Positions 12,936-25,000 of a stretch of DNA of 64,000 nucleotides are shown here, one piece after another. Below the pieces are notes generated by a model that worked only from the letters and a program-made list of their open reading frames with translations, did not search any database and had not been told where the DNA came from. Position 1 is the stretch's first letter. Each line of letters opens with the position of its first letter. The stretch comes from Liolophura sinensis. Its lineage: Eukaryota; Mollusca; Polyplacophora; Chitonida; Chitonidae. Position numbers and translations under genes: made by a program. The DNA lies in assembly GCF_032854445.1 (NCBI RefSeq), contig NC_088298.1, forward strand, positions 16,947,976 to 17,011,975, given 5' to 3'.

Positions 12936-13010
12936 CTCTTCGGTGTCCTAATGGTTAGCGCGTCCGGCTCAAAGACGGAAGACCCCAGGATAAACCTTGG
13001 TCGTTAATGC
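12936..13010 (+). mobile_element. SINE-B head fragment
   Basis: CTTCGGTGTCCTAATGGTTA tRNA-like A-box region. Confidence 0.5.
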
Positions 13011-13697
13011 AATGCTGTCATTCAAACGCATATGTGGTCCGCAAAGGAAATGGCCGTAAAACTAGTATTTCAGGGGATGTCATTACGTCAAACGTCGGGC
13101 TAAGAAGTTGTATATCTATAAGAAACATCTTGTTAATACACAGCTTTAGTTCACTTCATGAATATATTTATTTTATCAAAAGAATTAAAGCGTATCATTA
13201 AGGTTTTTCATACATGAAAACAGAAGGTTAAAAAACTACTGTTACTGCGATTCAGTATTTACATATTTGCAGTTTTTCTTAACTCTGTAGCTTTAAATTT
13301 ACAAATGAGTACAATTCAATCTACCTCTAATATAGCTGTTTATTTACAGTCGACATATGCTTCAAAGAAAAATTAAACATTTCATAAGAAACGTTGTATT
13401 ATCCATCTTGAATATTAGCGTAAATTACAGTGTAGTTTATAATTTTGTATTTGATTCATTTCCTATAAGATAATCTTTAACAGTGTAAAACTATAATATT
13501 CTAATTGACCTGTGATGCTTTACGAGGTATAACTCGCCTTTAACGATTAAAAATCATTTTCTGTAATTTAATTTGTACATTTCGCTCTAATCGCTGTAAG
13601 CACTTTGTAGATTACATTGAAATCAGGAAACTGCCGCTTTTATTTTTGTTTGTCTCGTCCACCGTACGTGGCTGTTTGGCTCTTACAGATAGCTTTT

Positions 13698-15005
13698 AAA
13701 ATTACCCACAAGCCCCCAAGGTTACTTACACTCCAGATACGATTTATAAAATGACCCACAAGCCCCCAAGCTTACACACCAAACACAGGTTATGAAATGA
13801 CCCAGAAGCCCCTAAGGTCACTCACACACCAAACATGGGTTATAAAATGACCCACAAGCCCCCAAGCTTGCACACCAAACACAGGTTATAAAATGACCCA
13901 CAAGCCCCTTAGGTCACTCACACACCAAACAGGGGTTATAAAATGACCCACAAGCCCCCAAGCATACACACCAAACACAGGTTATAAAATGACCCAAAAG
14001 CCCCTAAGGTCACTCACACACCAAACAGGGGTTATAAAATGGCCCACAAGCCCCCAAGCATACACACCAAACACAGGTTATAAAATGACCCAAAAGCCCC
14101 TAAGGTCACTCACACACCAAACAGGGGTTATAAAATGGCCCACAAGCCCCCAAGGTCACTCACATACCAAACAGGGGTTATAAAATGACCCACAAGCCCC
14201 CAGGCTTACACACCAAACACAGGTTATAAAATGACCCAGAAGCCCCTAAGGTCACTCACACACCAAACAGGGGTTATAAAATGACCCAAAAGCCCCTAAG
14301 GTCACTCACACACCAAACAGGGGTTATAAAATGGCCCACAAGCCCCCAAGCATACACACCAAACACAGGTTATAAAATGACCCAAAAGCCCCTAAGGTCA
14401 CTCACACACCAAACAGGGGTTATAAAATGGCCCACAAGCCCCTAAGGTCACTCACATACCAAACAGGGGTTATAAAATGACCCACAAGCCCCCAGGCTTA
14501 CACACCAAACACAGGTTATAAAATGACCCAGAAGCCCCTAAGGTCACTCACACACCAAACAGGGGTTATAAAATGACCCAAAAGCCCCTAAGGTCACTCA
14601 CACACCAAACACAGGTTATAAAATGGCCCAAAAGCCCCTAAGGTCACTCATACACCAAACAGGGGTTATAAAATGACCCACAAGCCCCCAAGCATACACA
14701 CCAAACACAGGTTATAAAATGACTCAGAAGCCCCTAAGGTCACTCACACACCAAACAGGGGTTATAAAATGACCCACAAGCCCCTAAGGTCACTCACACA
14801 CCAAACAGGGGTTATAAAATGGCCCAAAAGCCCCTAAGGTCACTCACACACCAAACAGGGGTTATAAAATGACCCAAAAGCCCCCAAGCATACACACCAA
14901 ACACAGGTTATAAAATGACCCAGAAGCCCCTAAGGTCACTCACACACCAAACAGGGGTTATAAAATGGCCCACAAGCCCCCAAGGTTACTTACGCAGCAA
15001 ACGCG
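13698..15005 (+). repeat. Minisatellite with interleaved 50-bp and 46-bp units
   Basis: About 27 units, each starting GTTATAAAATGACCC. The 50-bp type ends CCAAACAGGG, the 46-bp type ends CCAAACACAG. Many alternate as 96-bp pairs. The short ORF inside is a by-product. Confidence 0.95.
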
Positions 15006-15512
15006 TGTTATAGTGTATACATGTACATATACTTAATGCTGAAACGTCTCTGCTGTCCTGTGTTGTTTTGACAGGTCCGTTGTTTTCGTTGTAAAGAGAC
15101 AATTAAGGAGAATTTTGAGAAAAATCGCTTATCGCTAATTAAATTAAAATTTTTTATTGTGTAATGTGTATATTAATGAGCTTGTGTTGTCACGCGTCAC
15201 TGACTAAAAGCATTTTGTGTAGCTTGTATGACTAATTTTTCAGGCAGCTGATTATAGTCGACTCGCTAAAACAAATAGACTATAATAGCGTCTGCATGCG
15301 GCACTTGTCGGGATAGAGAGCACAAATAAGGGGGTGGGGTAAAACATTCCATTCTCATCTACATATAGAATACACATGCAGTGTATAAAGACATAAAATT
15401 TGTACGTTACACGCATTCATATGGCTGAAATTCATAAATTGCTGTTTCAGCAATACATGTGACATGAATGTGGCGAAATGAAAATTAAATACAGTTCTAT
15501 TGTTCTCTGGTG

Positions 15513-15640
15513 TTCTATTTATTTATTTACGACGTATTCAGGAATATTTCACTTGTACGACTGAGGTGGACTTGAACTCACAGCGACCGCATTGGTAGGA
15601 GGCTCCTGCGTCAATTCCCTCGGCCATGAAGGCCAGGCGT
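15513..15640 (-). mobile_element. SINE-A with internal deletion
   Basis: Tail TTACGACGTATTCAGGAATA is fused to head GGACTTGAACTCACAGCGAC. Confidence 0.7.
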
Positions 15641-15649
15641 TCATTCAGA

Positions 15650-16056
15650 GGTCCATGTATTTAACACCTTTATAGATACGATGATAAATTCAGATCGGAT
15701 TGTTTAAACAAAGATACATGCACAATTCGTCCCACATTTATCAGAAAACATCGTCATGGTCATTAAAACTATGATTAAACCTAAAGTGTCAAATTACACA
15801 GGTGTCTGTGTAATTTATTTCGGCTAAAATGACAGTCAGGAAGAACATGATCGTTTTTGTGTTATGAGTCACTCCGGGATTAACTCTAAGCCGGCAGGAA
15901 CAATGATTTACGCAGTGTCATATTTCTGGTCCCCGGCAGTCCTTGTGCGGTGAGTGTACCCGCAAAGCCATCTACATATCGTCTACCAAGTTGACAAGGT
16001 GACATCGTCAGACAAAGAGATGGAAAAATCGCCGAGCTTCCACGCGCTGGATACGG
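15650..16056 (+). promoter_or_regulatory. Putative promoter / 5' leader of gene A
   Basis: Unique sequence between a SINE fragment and the gene A start. I see no clear TATA box. An ATG at 16020 in good context opens a 27-codon frame that overlaps the main start and would stop shortly after splicing, a possible translational brake. The transcription start cannot be placed. Confidence 0.3.
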
Positions 16057-16099
16057 ATGATGGTTCCAAGTGTTGTTGTTGTAGCCGCTGTTGTGACAG
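16057..16099 (+). CDS. Gene A exon 1: signal peptide
   Basis: Two in-frame ATGs (16057 and 16060) open [15 protein letters not shown], a Val/Ala-rich hydrophobic core, and exon 2 adds LQA before the likely cleavage at QA|DD. The donor is ACAG|GTGAGT, phase 1. The ATG at 16060 has A at -3 and G at +4. An upstream ATG at 16020 lies in another frame and cannot join exon 2 productively, which supports this start. Confidence 0.75.
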
Positions 16100-19000
16100 G
16101 TGAGTCCAATTTATGGTTTATGTTGTTTGCTTTCTAAATACTTAGAGCCAACAGTGATAAGTCTGGTTATACGGAAAGTTATAGAACGAATCAGTTAAAA
16201 AAACAAACACAAAGTTTGGTCATTATCGACCAAAAGTTTTGTGGTCGTTTTGTCAACAGAAGTCTGCAAAAAAAAATAACAACAGTTTATATGAAAGTAA
16301 TGAACAGAACTTATAAGGTTTGTTATGATATGATGATGAAAATAAGATTCGAACGAACTTAATGTGAAAATTTGGTACAGAAGATATGAGGTTAACTTTG
16401 GCAAGGGATAAATAGTGCCGATTGATATAAAATTGACTTTTACATCTGGACGAAAATCTGGTAAAAATTAGTAAACTGACGTTTCAATAGATTATGGTGA
16501 AGACAAATTATATATCGAAATTCTATACCCGAGGCCGTAACACACAAACAAGGCTTGTGGGAATTGAAGTTGACTTGCTTAATAAGGTAAAACGGAGCCG
16601 CATCATGGTAATGCTGGGTAATGGCCACCTCAGTTTAAGCTGCACTGACCACTGACGACTTCGACGAGCACTCTTAGCGGTTTGTCCATAAATTGTCCCC
16701 TCAAAGACAGGAATAGACAACATAATGCACAGCTTAAGCCCGAATTACTTACTATAAGCGATTTTTTTTCCAAATTATACGACGGTTATGCAAATTTTAT
16801 AAATATTAGCTATGCTGTTATATCGGATAGTAATGCCAGTTGACTATATGTTGGAACTAAATACCTTCCTGCGCAGTATTTTTTCTACTGACAACCTACT
16901 AGCGGGCGACTAATGGAAAAGTGTTTTGTCTGTGTTACGCCTGTGAAACGACTGTGGAATGTAACGTTTCATATTCAGTTGCTAAAAGAACTTCACATTA
17001 CATTCAGCATTATGACACTCTTCCCTGGACAGCTCATTTTGGCCTAATGGTTCGAACGTTAGGCCTCGAATTTCAGGTCGGGCCATATCAAAGAATTTAA
17101 GTTATTTTCTGTTGCCTTCTCTTGGCACTCTGAGAGGTTAGAGCCAGATCCGATGTGAGTATCATGTGACATCATGGTGATACTTCAGTGGCGGCAGCAC
17201 TTTGGCAGCATGGACTCACCTTGCCACAACTAGAACACAAATAAATGTTTGTACACACACATCACTGAAAAATTATCAAGTACGATGCTAAACGCCTATC
17301 ATGCATACATACATAAACTCTCTTAATAGGATCAAAGTGAATGGTGGAGGATTGCTTGAAGATGTGCTAATTTTAGGCATATACGTATACATGGGCTGTT
17401 AGAATAAAACCCTGACTAAGGTAAATTCACCGGTGATACGAGTGGCCATTTGCCAACTATCACACTGTCATCGCTGCTCTTTTATATTGACTATTTAACT
17501 GATCTACGTTTAACGTTCATGCTCCATAATATTTCATTTATACAACGAAAGTATATTACGTTTTTTGGGTATTGAAAACCTCTGACCTTGGACTGATTTC
17601 CAAAATCTGTGGAACTGTTACTAACACAGGAAATATGAAAACATCTTTGTCCAAGACCGGAATTAAACCAACGATTAGCAGACAAGCTCTCTGACCACAT
17701 GGTAACGGTCCGCTCCCTATATGTATACTAATAGGCCTGACCTTACATGTGATTGTGGTTTGCCGCCCAGATTTTTGGTTTAGGGATATAAACATTAAAA
17801 AAGCAGTTTCTAGTATATCATTCTCCATGTCTGGGTCTCTAAGGACCGGTGGTTCCCCACCATGTGTCGTTGCCGGCTGTATGAAAGCATGGACACCGGC
17901 AAAAATTTGTGGCCGGAGGTCCTCAATCTGCATGGATTCGTTTGGAGGCTTGTCTAAAGCTCTGTATCAGTATACCAGTTTTAACTCTTAACAGTCTTTA
18001 GTTTTACATCGTTCATGTTATTATACATTTTAGTCATTGTTCAGAAATATTCCACCTTTTATAATATAAATGCCGGGCAAAGCAATCATCATCTCATCTC
18101 TTCTTGCCATCGCCCCATGGTTTTTTTATCATTATCTCATCGGTTCTAGCCATCGTGCCAGGATTTCGCATCATCGAATAATTGTTCCTTGACTTCGTCC
18201 CATTTTCATGTCATCATCACATCGCCTTTTGCCGCCGTCCCATGGTTTTTTTATCATAGTATCACTGCTTCTTGCCCTCACCGATGATTTCATGTCATCA
18301 TATCATCGTTTCTTGCCATCGTCCCATGGTTTTGTATAATCGTATCATTGTTTCTTGCCATCGCCCCATTGTTTCGTGTCATCATATCATCGTATTATTG
18401 CTTCTGGCCATCGCTCGTTGTTTTCGTGTCATGTTCTTATCGCTTCTTTCCATCGTCTAAAGGCTTCGAGTCATAGTATTATCGATTCTTGAGATCGTGC
18501 CATGATTTCATATTATTACCCCATCGTCCCATGGTTTCGCATCATCGTATTATTGCTTTTTCCCGTTTTCCCATGGTTTCGTGCCATTCCATCGCTTCTT
18601 GCCATCGTCTATCGGTTCGTATCGTGGTCTCACTTTAAACTGCTAGATTTTAACGCCGAATAAAAAAAAATACCTAATACGGAGGACGGTCAATATTTAA
18701 AGAGGCTGTTTAACAGCTCTCACGTAAAAATACGTGAATCAGTTTTTCTCTTAATCATCATTTCTCATAAGTAGCGTCCTTCACACTTTGTACGAAAAAA
18801 TTTATTACAATACATGATAAGGGATTTTGGGAAAAGGGGGTTTCTGACCCCAGAATAAATAACCCAACTATCCATGTATCATGCGTGCGCCGGGTTATTC
18901 GTTCCCAGCTTCACACAAAATGGCAGTTATTAAAACCTTCGGAAAAACCCGCTAAACAAGGAAATGAGAGCTTATTTCTGATAACTCACAAATGTACGTA

Positions 19001-22000
19001 AAATGGCCTACTGACCATTACTATTGATCGTTAACAGATTGCGCGGGTGAATTTAATTAAAGAATTAATCTCTTAATGTGAACAGAAAGTGTGTTGTTTG
19101 AGTGATGCTGGAATATAATCTGTTATTGTAACATAATAGTGTGTCAGATTCAACATAATATCCTGTAATAAAATCCTTATGTTGAATTAATGAATATGTG
19201 TGATATATTAAACAGAATAATCTGTTTCAATAAAACATTACTTTTTTTGAGTGAAGCCAGAACTCTTGGGGTATGTCACTGACCTTTGGCACGTTACTGG
19301 CGAGCTTTACCACGTGCTTAGTCGATATATGTCATATTTATTTATTTAGTCTTTAACACCTACTAAAAAATTTTCACGCACAACATGGCGGGCACTCTTG
19401 GAACAGTCGTCTTTCTGACAAGTTTCATTAAATTTTGCCGCATTTGTTCATTCAGCTTTGAGGTATGTTTTGTTCAGTTTTATACAAGCCATGTTGCACA
19501 AGGCTCAGTTTTATACAAGCCATGTTGCACAAGGCTCATTATAAAGAAAAGCAAGACAAAAACTTCTGTTCATTGCCGGGTGACATTTTTCCATATTTGT
19601 CATACCGTATAACAACCAACAAGTACAAACATGTGGACATCCGCTCAGTTCAGTAACAGGTTTGGTTTTCATGTTGTCAGCCATAATATCAAATTAGGAG
19701 AAGATGTACGTTCACTTTTATATTTAGCGCCATTTCTCCGTGACTGGTTCGATTGTTTCTGTGTTATGTTTTCACTAAACTCGACTTTACTAAATCATCA
19801 GATTTGATCGTCGATTTTCTAAAGCGAAACGGAGTCTTTGCTTTTGCATACAGACAATTATAGTTTTTAAATATCTGAAATTGTAAGCTGTAACAAAATA
19901 TGCTGTGTTGTAAAATGTTTTTTATGCCTCTTGTCTTTTATAACAGGCTTGCAAGCTGACGACTGTAAAGGTCAGTGTGGATATGGAACCTATTGCTCGT
20001 CGAGTGTTTTTTCTTCAAGTAATTACCATTGTAAATGTAAAGAAGAATACGGAGGTCGCAGAGTAGTGACTGGATCTAATCCACGCGTGTATTATTGTGA
20101 GAGTAAGTAACAAATACATGGTTTACACGAAGAGCAATTGTACATTACAATTTAAAGGAAAGAACTGTATTTAAATATATACTTTTAGATGAAAATGGTC
20201 AAAGGAAGTCAAGGATGGTAATCAGTCACGTTCTGTATGTAATAATTCAGGCGTTCCCGACGGAAGTTCCAGTAAAATGGCATTGTTTGTGGTTCAAGCC
20301 GGACTTTCACAAAAGGAAGAATCCAAAGCAATTCAATATTCAACGCATCTCCCCGAACGAAAATGGAACCAAAATGAAATACTACATAAAAATTTTTTAT
20401 CATCACCTGTAACATATACTAAGGTAACATTCTCTGGGTTCCTGCAACTGCTTCGGGCTGCCTCGAAGTCGGGAGATCTGGGATCAAACCCGAAACTGGT
20501 CATAAAACAGACCTTACGAAAATTAGCTTTTCTTGCTGCCTCGCTTGTCGTGGAGCAGTAATGAAGCAGACAAAGAAAAGGGAACTGGTTGGCCGGCATG
20601 ATGTCACTATAATGTGACTGGGTGTGGTCTCGTGTCTGGTGTATTCGGCATGATACTTAAATATATAAACTTATACTGCATAAAGCCGTTGTAAAAGCTA
20701 AAACATATATAGTACAGTGGTAAACACCGATCATAGAAATAAACAGAACTTTTTATAGCCAAAATAATTAAAGGTCAAAAGCAAAAAAAGGTATATTCTT
20801 CCCAGTATCGTCCACGCCGAAGAATACTCGTTTGAAGTGAAAAAAACAGAGATTCCTCGTCCTCTGTAAACTCTGAGAGTCTCTAGCTATGGTTCGATTC
20901 TGTCCATTTACTATTAATCACAGTGACATTGCTGACTTAATTCATATGAAGCACATCTTTTCACCCACGTGACGAGTTTTCGTCACGCCTCAGATCCTAA
21001 CAAATCCTATACACAGATATTGATACATATCGACGCTATGGGCCTTTCTAATACAGGGAAAGGCAGCAAGGCAGCGAGGTAACGAGGTAAGCAGACAGCT
21101 AGTTAGCGAGGTAGCGTTGTAAAGAAGTAAGAAGGCAGCGAGGCAGATTGTATTAATCTCACTAACTCGCTGCCTCCAATCGCCATCTCGCTATCTCGTA
21201 ACCTCGTTACCTAGCTGCATAGCTTCCTCTAGATCTCATCTATCAACTTCCACACGACGTGCTTTTTGGACTAAAAAGGAGACCAGCTTGGTGATGTCGC
21301 TACTGTGATGATTGCAAGCGGAGAATAGGAATTTACCGCTGCCGTTAATGTTTTGGCAGTCATGATTCGAGAATGGGTACATATCAACATTGTTTTGTAT
21401 GATTTGTTACCAAGGATTTAGTGCTGAAAAGTATTTATCGTTAAGCCAACTCATTTTACCTCTTTGTATTGTTTTCTTCAGCTTTAGTGTTTCATGATTC
21501 CTATTCATCTAATACTCACCTGAAAACTAAATCCGATCGATTTTAAACAAAAAAGAGCTTAAAATCGACATTATCAGATTGACTAATGGAAGTTAAATCT
21601 GAATCTAACAAAACTGTTTTAACAGGGTTAAATGGATTCAAATGGTTCAGTTCAGTTCTGTTATGTACCATTGCTCGGAAGAATGACGTCACAAATCAGT
21701 TGGGGCATGGCATATGATGTTGGATTGAAACTTTTTACGCATGAATGAAGGATTATTTTTAAAAAAATTCACATCAATATCGTAGATTCGAGAATATATA
21801 GATAGGAAAATGTGACCTGACACCAGATGTCATATACCCCTGCAATTTATTCTATAAACGACTTACAGCATGGAAGGTAATACCAGAGAAGCGACTACAG
21901 TGTGATATGTGGCAAATGGTCATACGTAACCGCAGAAATACGGGTTCTTATCAATTTACCTCTGTCACGGTTTTATTCTAACTGTTCATGTAAATGCATA

Positions 22001-25000
22001 AACAGTAGCAAATAACACACCCCATAACATCATGGCTAAAAGAGAATTATGTATCAACGTGATATTAATTGTAATTTTTTAGCCGTTAGTTGTCAAAAGT
22101 AAAGCGTTCCATATATAGTTCGTCTGATGAACTTAAATCACTTAATTTTGATCTTCTTTTACTTGAAATTTAGATCTTTCAGTGTTTTGTTTACAGAAAT
22201 TTGTAATTCTGATAGAACTGGATGTCCGGTCAGTACAACGTGTGTCTTTTTACGTAACTCATACATATGTGACTGTTCAGCTGGATTCTCTCGGTCATCC
22301 ACAGGAGAATGCTCGGGTAAGTGTCCGTGTATCTGATCTCCACCTAACTCATACAGCGGTCTGGGTCAAAATAATGACTATGAAGGGCCATTCGAAGTCG
22401 ATAATCGCAATTTCGCAATTACGACCCATTTACCAAATGACCTGGACACCAATTCGTAAACGATTACTATAAAAAATAAATGGAAATACCAGTTCCACCT
22501 TATCAGGTAAATCAGTTGAAATGAAATTAAACCTTGTAGTAAACAGCATATCGGGATTCAAGATGTTCTTCCCTTAACGACGACGTCATTTCTAGTTGAA
22601 TCAGTTGTTCCGCCATACACTGGAGTGTGGAATAGTGATACTCTAATGTCTCTAGGAGTATTTACAAAGGAGATAGAATCATTCGACAAATAAACGTGAT
22701 AATAAGGTTTATTGATGTCACCGCATCAATGAGACTCGAATTCAATTTAATCTATTTATGTACGTGGAAAAGCTGAACTGAGATGTGAATTTCAGTGTTC
22801 GACCGTATTAAGAACCCTCCAGACTATCCAACATCGTCCAACTTTTGTGCCTCAACTGCAAGTTGAATGCTGTTGAGGTAAGTTGAATGTCCCGTCCACG
22901 CTACAAATCGGGCAGGTCAATATTGTCCACTACTGTTGTTGTGTGTTGAACTGTGTTGAGCTGTGTTTTTTTTTAAACCAAATTTTTCATAAATTCGAGG
23001 GAAATTTTCATCTTCCCCTCCAATGTTTGAGGCACAATGACGCGCAGCGGGAAGAATCGTGTCACGGGTTTATCGGCTGTGCTTATTCCCATGGCCATGT
23101 TCCTGTATCAGCGAAACTGTCTCATCGTGAGACCAGCCTCTCTCTTTCGCCCTTGGCGCCACCATTTTTCCTAGGTCACGTGCCTTAAGGCGGCTACGTA
23201 ATTTTTATACTCACACCAATTGGCTACATTTACTCAACTTGACTGAACTTGTTGACAAAAAATACTCATGCACATTTCCGATTCAGCAAAGTTGGATGGT
23301 GTTGAATGTTGAGTCTTGACACAAGAGTCAAGTTGACTCTTGTTGAGTCAACAAAAGTTCAATAATGTTGGATAGTCTGGGCGGGGCTTTAGCCAAAAGG
23401 TGCAGACGGCTGAATGTTTGATCCCTAGCCCATACAATGACCCATTCCCATACATTGCTGTTCTAAAATAACTTCATTTGTTCATATTGTCCAAGACCAG
23501 ATTAAGGAAACAATACATTAGTATCGGTTTGCATGGTTGCCTTTGATCTATTGCTCACAATACATACGATAACACATATACTCTCTATACAATTAAGCCT
23601 TTTAATCTAAACCATTTTTCACAATGTTGCATCTTTCATTCGTTGTATTTTTTCTTAGGGGTGGTTTTGAAAAAGTTTGTTCTAAGACTTAAAGAACAAT
23701 GTTTTATCTATGTTTTAGATAATGATGAATGCCTCCGAGAACCTAATATATGTGGCAACAATTCGGTTTGCTCAAACACAGACGGCAGCTATACATGTCA
23801 GTGTGTTGAAGGATACGAGCAGAGGAACGGGGAGAATTTGGGCTGTCAAGGTACATGAATGATATCCAATATCTCACATGACATTCTCTAACGCAAAGGA
23901 CGTCCGTGATGAGTTCGAATCCCGTCCCGGCGATTATCATAGAATTTGTAGATTCCAACTTTCTCCTTACCTATTGGGGAGTAAGTGGTTTTCTCCACGT
24001 ATGGAAAATAAAATGGCCATGTTATTAATGAAAAATCGTAATTAAAAAGCTATGAACTTTTATTGATTCTGTCATTGTTCATGGGACCACTGTAATAATA
24101 AGCAGACAATGTTGTTCGACAGTTAATGACCTCTTGCCTTCTAATATACATGTTTATAACGGAGTCTAAATCTTTACGTTTGAAGTCGGAAATTTCGTCA
24201 AAACTTGCCAAAGGATGGTGGTTTAGTACTCAATTTTCTGCACCAATAAAGCTGAGGTAAAATATGGTGTTAAACACAAATAAAACGACTAAAAAATAAA
24301 TTTAGCGAAAGTTGTTTTTTTTTTGTGGGAGAAGGTGACAGGATAGCGCCAAGTCAGAGTCGTGAGGATATGATATTTGTCTTTAGATTCCCAATCCCCT
24401 CCAGTTTTTGCCAGATTTCCTTTTTTCCAGATACAATATATATTACCGGAGACCAAATCAAAGAAGTAATACATTGGTAACGATTTGCATGCTTGCCTTT
24501 GATGTATTGCGAAAACATATAGACTCTCTATACAATTAAGTTTTTTAACCTAAATCATTTTTCACAATGTTGCAACGTTCATACGTTGTATTTTTTTCTT
24601 AGGTTTGGTTTTGAAAAAGCTTGTTCTAAGACTCAAAGAACAATAATGTATCTATGTTTTAGATAATGATGAATGCCTCCGAGAACCTAATATATGTGGC
24701 AACAATTCGGTTTGCTCAAACACAGACGGCAACTATACATGTCAGTATGTTAAAGGATACGAGCAGAGGAACGGGGGGGATTTTGGCTGTCAAGGTACAT
24801 GAATGATATCCAATATCTCACATGACATTCTCTAACGCAAAAGGCCCCCGTGATGAGTTCGAATCCCGTCCCGGCAATTGTCATAAAATTTGTAGATTCC
24901 AACTTTCTCCTTACCTATTGGTGAGGGGCTGCAGTAAGAGTAAGTGGTTTTCTCCACGTATGGAAAATAAAATGGCCATCTTTTTAATGAAAAATCGTAA

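Noticed and set aside
13989-14183. ORF inside the satellite
   Set aside because: Repeat-encoded; neighbouring units differ in length by 4 bp and would break any frame.
15980-16005. TM or signal exon for another frame at the gene A start
   Set aside because: Only the 16057 frame gives phase 1 at the donor, as needed by the Cys-rich exon 2.
22883-23188. 101-residue ORF (+), mirrored at 58830-59066 (-)
   Set aside because: Antisense to the Myb/SANT-like fragment inside MITE-F; appears twice only through the inverted duplication.
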